Origin: Phytoactinopolyspora endophytica
Lineage (GTDB): Bacteria; Actinomycetota; Actinomycetes; Jiangellales; Jiangellaceae
Direction of reading: 5' to 3'
Assembly (NCBI RefSeq): GCF_004138495.1
Contig: NZ_ML142851.1
Location: 243,208-249,509, forward strand
DNA length: 6,302 nt
This document shows positions 1 through 6,055 of the stretch, in pieces. Made by a program: the position numbers and the translations under genes. The notes below the pieces were generated by a model, which saw nothing but the letters and a program-made list of their open reading frames with translations, searched no databases and had not been told where the DNA came from. Every line of letters starts with the position of its first letter. The stretch's first letter is position 1.

Positions 1-437
1 CACTCGGCGTGGCCCTGGTGGGGGTGCTCTTCTTCACACAGCTGGACCATGGGTCCGGGTCTGGTGTCGACGAGGTAAGCCCTGGCCTGCACGAACAGCT
101 CACAGCCGTCGGGATGCCGGCATCGGCGCAAGAAGACATCGTGGCGGGCTTCCGGGAGTGTGTGCGCGATCGGTCGGCGGCCACGGACCCGACCGAGATC
201 CCGGCCAGCTGCGAGCTCGAGCCGAGCGTGTCGACGTCGCCCGCCGCGGACGAGGTGCGTCAGATGCTGACCCAAGCCGGTGCGCTGGCCAACGCGCACA
301 ACTTCTCCCGGACCTTCAGCTTCACCCTGTGGTACGCGGCCGGGATCCTGGTGATCGTCTTCGTGGGCCTGTTCGCGTTGCCGCGCCGAGTCCGGGCCCG
401 AGATCTCGACGCGGAGCTGTCGCCGGCCGGCACGTAG
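1..437 (+). CDS. DHA2-family MFS efflux transporter, C-terminal fragment
   Basis: This is the 3' end of a membrane transporter, probably a proton-driven drug or solute exporter of the 14-helix DHA2 (EmrB/QacA) branch of the major facilitator superfamily. The frame is open at the window edge; its first whole codon is at position 3 and the GTG at 9 is internal, not a start. Visible are the end of a hydrophobic helix (ALVGVLFFTQL), a polar loop of about 90 residues with two cysteines 17 residues apart (counting from the GTG at 9, about residues 51 and 68), then a last helix (about residues 105-124, FTLWYAAGILVIVFVGLFALP) and a short basic cytoplasmic tail (RRVRARD). A helix, large external loop and final helix fit helices 13-14 of DHA2 pumps; the cysteines could form an external disulfide (inference). 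The gene converges on pyc. Substrate is unknown, and the family call rests on this tail only. Confidence 0.75.
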   Translation, partial: LGVALVGVLFFTQLDHGSGSGVDEVSPGLHEQLTAVGMPASAQEDIVAGFRECVRDRSAATDPTEIPASCELEPSVSTSPAADEVRQMLTQAGALANAHNFSRTFSFTLWYAAGILVIVFVGLFALPRRVRARDLDAELSPAGT

Positions 438-464
438 TCATCCTTGGTGCGGACGCCGTACGAA

Positions 465-501
465 AGACGTAACTGCATTTATCATAAGTGTAGTTACGTC
501 T
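465..501. terminator. Long inverted repeat between convergent genes, probable bidirectional terminator
   Basis: A perfect 10-bp inverted repeat, AGACGTAACT (465-474) and AGTTACGTCT (492-501), continues inward. As plus-strand RNA it can form 16 consecutive pairs, two of them G-U (475/491 and 478/488), closed by a 5-nt loop (481-485). On the minus strand the two G-U pairs become A-C mismatches, so the stem is better for the transporter transcript. It lies 27 nt after the transporter stop and 56 nt beyond the pyc stop, where a shared terminator is expected. No run of T follows on the plus strand, and only three U's would follow on the minus strand, so it is not a textbook intrinsic terminator; U-poor hairpins are common in actinobacteria. 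A protein-binding palindrome is the alternative. Confidence 0.6.
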
Positions 502-557
502 AATGAGCCTCCGATGGACTATGGCTGAGCCGTGTGGGTACTGAAGAGGCGCGCTGA

Positions 558-3500
558 TCAGGGTTCGATGACCGCGATGAGGTCTCCGGCTTCGACTCGC
601 CGCGGCTCGGTGACGACGAGCCGGGCCACCCGGCCGCCGACAGGAGCGGTGATCGAGGCCTCCAGCTTCATGGCTTCGATCGTGGCGATCGCCTGACCGG
701 CAGCGACCGTGTCGCCCTGGGCCACCGTCGCCGTGACCACGCCGGCGAACGGGACCGGGACGTGGCCCGGGTTGGCTGGATCGGCCTTCTCGGTCTCAGG
801 TACCTCAGCGGCTATCGAGCGGTCTCGGACCCACACGGGCCGAAGCTGTCCGTTGAGCGTGCACATCACGGTACGGATGCCGCGCTCGTCGGCGTCGCCC
901 ACCGCCTCGAGACGAGCGATCATGCGCACGCCCTTGCCGAGGTCGACCACGGACTCGGATCCCTGGCGCAACCCGTAGAGATAGTCGACGGTGTCGAGAA
1001 CGGACAGGTCGCCGTAGGTCTGGCGGGCCTCCGTGAAGTTCGTCGTAGGTCCGGGGAACAGTAGCCGGTTCAGTGCTTCCTGGCGCTCGCGTCCCGCCGT
1101 ACCCAGGATCTTGCGGTCGTCGTCGTTCAGTTCCGCCATTCTGGGGGCGACGTCGCGACCCTGCAAAGCGCGGGTTCGCAGCGGTTCTGGCCACCCGCCG
1201 GGTGGAGTACCCAGCTCACCGCCGAGGAAGCCGATCACCGAGTCGGGGATGTCGAAGCGCCGCGGATCGCGTGCGAACTCGTCGGGATCGGCGCCGAGAG
1301 CGACGAGATGCAGCGCCAGGTCGCCGACCACCTTGCTCGATGGCGTGACCTTGACCAACCGGCCGAGAAGCCGGTCGGCGGCGGCGTACATGTCCTCGAT
1401 CTGCTCGAACTTCTCGCCCAGTCCCAGGGCGATCGCCTGCTGGCGCAGATTGCTGAGCTGACCGCCGGGAATCTCGTGGTGATAGACGCGGCCGGTAGGC
1501 CCGGGCAGGCTGGATTCGAACGGTGCATACACCCGGCGCACGGCCTCCCAGTACGGCTCGTACGCCTGCGCGGCCGTCAGGTCCAGGCCGGTGTCTCGGT
1601 CGGTGTGCATGAGTCCGGCGATCAAGGCCGACATCGGCGGCTGGCTGGTCATGCCGGCCATCGACGCGCATGCGACGTCCACCGCGTCGACTCCGGCCTC
1701 CACCGCCGCCAGCAGGGTAGCCAACTGGCCACCCGCGGTGTCGTGGGTGTGCAGGTGCACCGGGAGATCGAATCGCTCCCGCAGGGCGGCGACGAGGCTC
1801 CGTGCGGCAGGCGCGCGCAGCAGACCCGCCATGTCCTTGATGGCCAGAATGTGAGCACCTGCGTCGACGATCTGCTCGGCCAGATGGACGTAGTAGTCGA
1901 GGGTGTACAGCTGCTCCCCGGGATCGGACAGGTCGCCTGTGTAGCAGAGAGCGACTTCGGCGACCGCCGTTCCGGTTTCACGGACCGCCTCGATGGCGGG
2001 ATGCATCTGCCCGACGTCGTTGAGCGCGTCGAAGATCCGGAAGACATCGATACCGGTGGCGACCGCCTCATCGATGAATGCCCGGGTCACCTGTTCCGGG
2101 TAGGGCGTGTATCCGACGGTGTTGCGTCCGCGCAGCAGCATCTGCAGCGCGACGTTCGGCATCGCAGCGCGCAATGCGGCCAGCCGCTCCCATGGGTCCT
2201 CTCCGAGGAACCGCAGGGCGACGTCGTAGGTGGCGCCGCCCCAGGCCTCGACACTCCACAGACCGGGCAGCCGGTGCGCGACGTACGGTGCGGCCGTGAG
2301 CAGGTCCTTGGTGCGTACCCGGGTGGCCAGCAGTGACTGATGCGCGTCGCGGAACGTTGTGTCCGTCACGGCCACCGGGAGCTGTGCCCGTAGCTCGCGG
2401 GCGAACGCGTCCGGCCCGAGTTCTCGCAGCCGCTGCCGCGTCCCGTCCGGAGCAGGAGCCGAGCCGTCGACCACGGGTAGCTTCTCGATCGGGCTGATCG
2501 TCACCGGCGCGTCCCCATGCGGACGGTTGACCGTGACGTCGGCCAGCCAGCGCAGCAACCTGGTGCCTCGGTCCGCGCTCGTCCGGGCGCGCAGCAGGTG
2601 GGGACGCTCGTCGATGAACGTGGTGGTCACTCTCCCGGCCAGGAAATCCTCCTCGTCGAGGACGGCCTGCAGGAACGGGATGTTGGTGGCGACTCCGCGG
2701 ATCCGGAACTCGGCCAGCGCCCGCCTGGACCGCCGCACGGCGGTCTCGAGGTCATGTCCTCGGCAGGTCAGCTTGACCAGCATGGAATCGAAGTGTGCAC
2801 TGACCTCGGCGTTCGCGTGCGTGGTGCCACCGTCGAGCCGGACGCCCGCTCCGCCCGGCGACCGGTAAGCGGTGATTCGGCCGGTATCGGGGCGGAACCC
2901 GTTGGCAGGATCTTCGGTGGTGATGCGCGTCTGCAGGGCGGTGCCGTTGCAGTGCATTCCGTCCTGCGACAGTCCAAGATCGCTCAGCGACTCGCCTGCG
3001 GCGATCCGGAGCTGGGACTGCACCAGATCGACGTCGGTGACCTCCTCGGTGACCGTGTGCTCGACTTGGATACGGGGGTTCATCTCGATGAAGACGTGCT
3101 CGCCGGCTCGGTCGCCGGCGGTGTCGATGAGGAACTCCACGGTGCCGGCGTTGACGTAGCCGATCGATCGGGCGAAGGCGAGGGCGTCGGCATGCAGACG
3201 GTGGCGGACCTCGTCGTCCAGGTTCGGCGCCGGGGCGATCTCGATGACCTTCTGGTGACGGCGTTGCACCGAGCAATCCCGCTCGAACAGGTGCACCGTG
3301 TCACCGGTGGCGTCGGCGAGAACCTGTACCTCGATATGGCGTGGACGTAGGACAGCCTGCTCGCAGAACACTGTGGGATCGCCGAACGCCGCCTGCGCCT
3401 CACGCATCGCCGACGCCAGCGCGTCCGGCAGCTCACGGGGGTCGTCCACGCGACGCATGCCCCGCCCGCCGCCTCCGGCGACCGCCTTCACGAAGATCGG

Positions 3501-3959
3501 AAAGCCGACCCGGTCCGCGGCAGCCACCAGTTCATCCACATCGGCCGACGGCGCGCTGGAACGCAGCACGGATACCCCGGCCTCCCGCGCTGCGGCGAGA
3601 GCGCGGACCTTGTTACCCGCCAGCTCGAGAACGCCGGGCGGTGGCCCGACGAACGTGATGCCCGCCGCCTCACAGGCCTGTGCCAGCTCTGGGTTCTCGG
3701 ACAAGAAGCCATAGCCCGGATAGACCGCATCCGCGCCGCACATGGCCGCGACCCGGACGACCTCCTCGACGTCGAGGTATGCCCGCACCGGACGGCCGGG
3801 TTCGCCGATCAGGTACGCCTCGTCAGCCTTGAGCCGGTGCACGGAGTCACGGTCCTCGTGCGGGAACACGGCGACAGTCCGGGCGCCTAGCTCGTACGAC
3901 GCGCGGAATGCGCGTACGGCGATCTCACCCCGATTGGCAACCAGCACCTTCGCGAACAA
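558..3959 (-). CDS. pyc: Pyruvate carboxylase, biotin-dependent
   Basis: Cytoplasmic anaplerotic enzyme that makes oxaloacetate from pyruvate, bicarbonate and ATP (EC 6.4.1.1). All domains of the single-chain form are present in order. Biotin carboxylase spans about residues 1-450: VLVANRGEIA near the start, glycine-rich ATP-grasp loop AGGGGRGMRR (161-170), HQKVIE with Lys237, and EMNPRIQVEH (292-301). Carboxyltransferase spans about 525-800: DTTFRDAHQS (533-542), Lys708 in AIKDMAGLL, the position that becomes carbamylated, and metal-binding HLHTHD (His737, His739). A linker and allosteric/tetramerisation region follows. The biotinyl domain (about 1066-1133) carries EAMKLE with Lys1098 as biotin site. 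Length is 1133 aa, typical of the family. I chose the TTG at 3959 because it gives the conserved (M)FAKVLVANRGE N-terminus and has GGAGG 5 nt upstream; the in-frame ATG at 4001 has no such site and adds 14 unlike residues. No catalytic residue looks missing. It converges on the transporter and diverges from the phosphatase. Confidence 0.96.
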   Translation of the reverse strand: MFAKVLVANRGEIAVRAFRASYELGARTVAVFPHEDRDSVHRLKADEAYLIGEPGRPVRAYLDVEEVVRVAAMCGADAVYPGYGFLSENPELAQACEAAGITFVGPPPGVLELAGNKVRALAAAREAGVSVLRSSAPSADVDELVAAADRVGFPIFVKAVAGGGGRGMRRVDDPRELPDALASAMREAQAAFGDPTVFCEQAVLRPRHIEVQVLADATGDTVHLFERDCSVQRRHQKVIEIAPAPNLDDEVRHRLHADALAFARSIGYVNAGTVEFLIDTAGDRAGEHVFIEMNPRIQVEHTVTEEVTDVDLVQSQLRIAAGESLSDLGLSQDGMHCNGTALQTRITTEDPANGFRPDTGRITAYRSPGGAGVRLDGGTTHANAEVSAHFDSMLVKLTCRGHDLETAVRRSRRALAEFRIRGVATNIPFLQAVLDEEDFLAGRVTTTFIDERPHLLRARTSADRGTRLLRWLADVTVNRPHGDAPVTISPIEKLPVVDGSAPAPDGTRQRLRELGPDAFARELRAQLPVAVTDTTFRDAHQSLLATRVRTKDLLTAAPYVAHRLPGLWSVEAWGGATYDVALRFLGEDPWERLAALRAAMPNVALQMLLRGRNTVGYTPYPEQVTRAFIDEAVATGIDVFRIFDALNDVGQMHPAIEAVRETGTAVAEVALCYTGDLSDPGEQLYTLDYYVHLAEQIVDAGAHILAIKDMAGLLRAPAARSLVAALRERFDLPVHLHTHDTAGGQLATLLAAVEAGVDAVDVACASMAGMTSQPPMSALIAGLMHTDRDTGLDLTAAQAYEPYWEAVRRVYAPFESSLPGPTGRVYHHEIPGGQLSNLRQQAIALGLGEKFEQIEDMYAAADRLLGRLVKVTPSSKVVGDLALHLVALGADPDEFARDPRRFDIPDSVIGFLGGELGTPPGGWPEPLRTRALQGRDVAPRMAELNDDDRKILGTAGRERQEALNRLLFPGPTTNFTEARQTYGDLSVLDTVDYLYGLRQGSESVVDLGKGVRMIARLEAVGDADERGIRTVMCTLNGQLRPVWVRDRSIAAEVPETEKADPANPGHVPVPFAGVVTATVAQGDTVAAGQAIATIEAMKLEASITAPVGGRVARLVVTEPRRVEAGDLIAVIEP

Positions 3960-3964
3960 CGCGG

Positions 3965-3969
3965 CCTCC
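3965..3969 (-). promoter_or_regulatory. Ribosome binding site deciding the TTG start of pyc
   Basis: On the minus strand GGAGG lies 5 nt before the TTG codon at 3959-3957. No comparable purine run precedes the in-frame ATG at 4001-3999, whose upstream bases are GC-rich without a GGAGG. Together with the family-typical N-terminus this supports TTG as initiator. Confidence 0.75.
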
Positions 3970-4031
3970 GATCTCCGCCCCTGAGCAGGCGACCTCGACA
4001 TCCGGTTCGTGCAAGGGCCCAGCGTGGCCCC

Positions 4032-4073
4032 TCGAACATGGTATTCGAAGGTCACGTTCCGCCATTTGGAACG
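4032..4073. repeat. Two adjacent small inverted repeats, candidate operators on the pyc side
   Basis: TCGAA (4032-4036) and TTCGA (4044-4048) are inverted arms around a 7-nt spacer. CGTTCC (4055-4060) and GGAACG (4068-4073) are inverted arms around another 7-nt spacer. The centres are 24 bp apart. The first covers the weak -10 candidate for pyc on the minus strand, so a bound regulator could affect pyc (inference). Arms this short can arise by chance in GC-rich DNA. Confidence 0.3.
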
Positions 4074-4117
4074 CGTTGGTCGCAAAGGCCGTCGTGGTGG
4101 CGCCGACCTTAGCGCAA

Positions 4118-4150
4118 GCTTTCGTCGAAACAGTTCAGGCTTTCGCCGAA
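4118..4150. repeat. Twin near-identical palindromic motifs 21 bp apart, candidate operator
   Basis: GCTTTCGTCGAA (4118-4129) is repeated with one mismatch as GCTTTCGCCGAA (4139-4150), offset by 21 bp, about two helical turns. Each copy is itself palindromic: TTTCG-T-CGAAA (4120-4130, perfect) and TTCG-C-CGAA (4142-4150). The pair ends 27 bp before the proposed -35 of the phosphatase gene. The arrangement fits two regulator dimers on one DNA face; the regulator is unknown. Confidence 0.4.
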
Positions 4151-4177
4151 GAGCGTGCCCAGGACGGCCGCCGGCTC

Positions 4178-4207
4178 TCGACGGCTCTAGCTGAGCCTTC
4201 ATACACT
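4178..4207 (+). promoter_or_regulatory. Candidate promoter giving a leaderless phosphatase mRNA
   Basis: A -10 hexamer TACACT (4202-4207) fits the actinobacterial TANNNT pattern. TCGACG (4178-4183) lies 18 nt upstream and matches TTGACA at four of six bases. The A of the ATG at 4214 is the seventh base after the -10, so transcription would start at or next to the start codon. No Shine-Dalgarno sequence is seen before that ATG, which agrees with leaderless initiation. Confidence 0.5.
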
Positions 4208-4213
4208 TCGCCA

Positions 4214-5815
4214 ATGGCGCGGCTGCTGCTCGGACCGATCCTGCGCGCCTTACATCGTGACCGCGTCACCGTGTGGGTGGAGACCGACGTGCCTTGTGAG
4301 GTGCGGATCGGTTCGCGAGCTTCCCGGACTGTGACATTGCTGGGACACCACTACGCCTTCGTCACCGTCGACGAGCTCGGACCGGCCACGCCGTACACGG
4401 TCGCCCTCGACGGTGAGCAGGTGTGGCCGAAAGACGACGGCTTCCCGCCGAGTGTCCTGCGTGCGCTACCGAATGACCGGCTGAGTCTGGTGTTCGGATC
4501 ATGCCGGACGATCCTGCCGGACGAGAACGGCGATTCGGATCGGATCGACGCACTGTGCGAGTACGCGCTGCGCTGCGCGACAAGCGGGCCCGAGGCACTC
4601 CCGGACGTCCTCCTTCTGCTCGGTGACCAGGTGTACGCCGACAAGGGGGCGCCGGCTACGCGGAGATTTATCCGTCGTCGTCGGGGCGACGACGGACCGG
4701 TGGGCACTCAGACGCATACCTTTGCGGAGTTCGCGGCGCTCTACCGCGAATCATGGAGCGAGCCCGCGGTGAGATGGCTGCTGTCGACCGTTCCCACGCT
4801 GATGGTCTTCGACGATCACGAGATCATCGACAATTGGAACACATCGGAACAGTGGCTTGTCGAGCACCAAGCAAAGCCATGGTGGCGGGAGCGCGTGACG
4901 AACGGGCTGGCCGCCTACTGGATCTACCAGCATGTGGGGAACCTCCTGTCGGAGGAACGCGAGGCTGACGCGGCGTTCGCGGCACTGCGCAGCGGCGACG
5001 AGAGCGTCGCACTCGACGTCTTCGACACCCGGGCAACGCAGGGCGCGCACGGGACGAGAGGCGTTCGGTGGAGTTATGCCCGCGATCTCGGGCTGGCGCG
5101 GCTGGTCATGCTCGATTCCCGCGACGGCCGGGTGCTGGCCGGCGGTCAGCGCCACATGCTGGACGACTACGAGTGGGAGCTGCTGGACAGAGAGTTGACC
5201 ACTCCTGCGCCGTACCTGCTGGTGGGTACATCCCTTCCGCTGCTGCTGCCTTCTGGCGTGCACGACCTGGAACGGTTCGTCACCGCGGCGTGCGCCGGAC
5301 GGTGGGGTCGCGTCGGCGCTCGCATAGGCGAGGAGATCCGACAGGACGCGCAGTTCAACCACTGGATCACCTTTCCGGAGTCGTTCACGCGCGTCCTCCG
5401 GATGCTGCGGGCTGCCGGTGATCAGCGACGCAAAGGCGTGATCGTGCTCTCCGGCGACGTGCATTTCTCCTACGACGCGCGGGTGCGCTCCTGGCCGGAC
5501 GGGACGGCTCCGCGCTCACCCACTCACCAGCTTGTGTCCTCTCCGTTCTGCCACGACCTGCACGGCAGCCTCATCGTAGGTGTGCGTGCCCTCGTCTCGC
5601 GGCCTGGTGCGTACATAGGCCGGCTGGCGGCGTGGGCCGCCGGTGCACAGTGGTCGGCTCTGCAATGGAGTGTCGAGTCGGGACCGTGGTTGCAGAACGT
5701 CATCAGCACCCTCTACCTCGATAGCGACGGGGCCAGCGTGCGCTTCGAGTGCACCCGAGTCGGCGGCGGCCGAGGGCGGCGCCTAGAAGTGATAGCGGAG
5801 CATCCCGTGAGCTGA
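4214..5815 (+). CDS. PhoD-like phosphatase (alkaline phosphatase D family protein)
   Basis: Predicted metal-dependent phosphoesterase of 533 aa in the PhoD-like metallophosphatase family. An N-terminal beta-rich domain (about residues 8-75; VTVWVETDVPCEV, GHHYAFVTVDELGPATPYTVALDG) precedes the catalytic domain. Likely metal and active-site motifs are in order: FGSCR (94-98), GDQVYAD (137-143), FDDHEIIDNW (199-208), MLDSRDGR (299-306) and SGDVHFSYDAR (413-423). No signal peptide, Tat motif or lipobox is seen at the N-terminus (MARLLLGPILRALHRDR), so it is probably cytoplasmic, unlike classical exported PhoD phosphodiesterases; its substrate cannot be inferred. The ATG at 4214 is preferred because family similarity begins there and a TANNNT element sits 7 nt upstream; the open frame before it looks non-coding. 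It is divergent from pyc and 240 bp upstream of the channel gene. All key motifs are intact, so it should be active. Confidence 0.88.
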   Translation: MARLLLGPILRALHRDRVTVWVETDVPCEVRIGSRASRTVTLLGHHYAFVTVDELGPATPYTVALDGEQVWPKDDGFPPSVLRALPNDRLSLVFGSCRTILPDENGDSDRIDALCEYALRCATSGPEALPDVLLLLGDQVYADKGAPATRRFIRRRRGDDGPVGTQTHTFAEFAALYRESWSEPAVRWLLSTVPTLMVFDDHEIIDNWNTSEQWLVEHQAKPWWRERVTNGLAAYWIYQHVGNLLSEEREADAAFAALRSGDESVALDVFDTRATQGAHGTRGVRWSYARDLGLARLVMLDSRDGRVLAGGQRHMLDDYEWELLDRELTTPAPYLLVGTSLPLLLPSGVHDLERFVTAACAGRWGRVGARIGEEIRQDAQFNHWITFPESFTRVLRMLRAAGDQRRKGVIVLSGDVHFSYDARVRSWPDGTAPRSPTHQLVSSPFCHDLHGSLIVGVRALVSRPGAYIGRLAAWAAGAQWSALQWSVESGPWLQNVISTLYLDSDGASVRFECTRVGGGRGRRLEVIAEHPVS

Positions 5816-6005
5816 GCTCGAGTTCCACATCCTCGACGCCGTTATAGGAGCCTCCGCCACCGCAATTTGCACGAATGTAAGTTTCACTCACCACTATTCC
5901 ATGGGCCCGAGCTGACCGCTATTCTCTGTCCATGGCTCTCGGGGTGGGAGTCCAAGGAGGGGTTGGCGGCTGCTGAGGCGCTGCCTTCGCATGGGTATGG
6001 GTGGA

Positions 6006-6027
6006 CGCAGCGGACTTTTCCGTGGCG
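6006..6027 (+). other. Small hairpin upstream of the channel gene
   Basis: Bases 6006-6014 can pair with 6019-6027 around a 4-nt loop (CTTT), giving eight pairs including one G-U and one A-G mismatch. It lies 28 nt before the proposed GTG start. It might act in the 5' leader or be chance; no riboswitch class is recognised. Confidence 0.25.
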
Positions 6028-6041
6028 CGCCAGCGATATAG

Positions 6042-6046
6042 AGGGG
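6042..6046 (+). promoter_or_regulatory. Likely ribosome binding site of the channel gene
   Basis: AGGGG within GAGGGGCGGA lies 9 nt upstream of the GTG at 6056, a workable spacing. A second in-frame GTG at 6062 cannot be excluded as the start. Confidence 0.5.
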
Positions 6047-6055
6047 CGGAAATCC

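Larger units (their letters stand above)
3960..4213. other. Divergent intergenic region between pyc and the phosphatase gene
   Basis: Both starts face away from this 254-bp gap, so it should hold promoters for both genes. Both reading frames happen to remain open through it (pyc to 4214, phosphatase frame back to 3908), but the extensions look like low-complexity basic sequence without family similarity. For pyc, the best minus-strand -10 candidate is TACCAT (4043-4038), with no good -35, which would give a leader of roughly 70 nt. That assignment is weak. Small inverted repeats and the phosphatase promoter candidate are listed separately. Confidence 0.5.
5816..6055. other. Intergenic stretch, no confident gene; stop-free leader of the channel gene
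   Basis: This 240-bp gap has visibly more A/T than the neighbouring genes. A short palindrome GAGCTGAGCTC (5809-5819) overlaps the phosphatase stop but lacks a T-run, so no convincing terminator is seen. TATTCT (5920-5925) could be a -10 element for the channel gene, with no good -35. A strong purine run AAGGAGG (5954-5960) resembles a ribosome binding site, but only a TTG at 5963 lies just after it, 2 nt away, which is too close. The frame shared by both neighbours has no stop across the gap, but its translation is rich in Arg, His and Trp and is not recognisable. Reverse-strand reading frames here look like chance. Confidence 0.5.

Noticed and set aside
465..501. dif-like Xer recombination site
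   Set aside because: The central AT-rich palindrome superficially resembles dif, but the arms do not match the conserved XerC/XerD half-sites and the spacer is wrong.
1308..2336. Long plus-strand open frame (342 codons) inside pyc
   Set aside because: It is an antisense shadow of pyc produced by high GC content. The minus-strand frame has the full set of carboxylase motifs, while the shadow has no recognisable domain and a composition rich in Gly, Arg, Gln and Val.
2517..3350. Plus-strand open frame (277 codons) opposite the biotin carboxylase domain
   Set aside because: Same cause: it mirrors conserved pyc codons and shows no family motif.
4032..4048. Possible LexA/SOS box (TCGAAC...TTCGA)
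   Set aside because: The actinobacterial box has TCGAAC and GTTCGA around a 4-nt spacer. Here the right half is ATTCGA and the spacing is one base too long.
4133..4139. Possible PHO box (GTTCAGG) upstream of the phosphatase
   Set aside because: PHO boxes need direct repeats of GTTCACC-like units about 11 nt apart; no second unit occurs at that distance on either side.
4751..5464. Minus-strand open frame (237 codons) opposite the phosphatase
   Set aside because: The plus-strand frame encodes all phosphatase motifs; the reverse frame is a shadow with no recognisable features.
5841..6055. Riboswitch upstream of the channel gene (c-di-AMP ydaO or Mg M-box type)
   Set aside because: Potassium channels can be under such control, but I could not match the conserved core elements of either class; only one small hairpin is seen.
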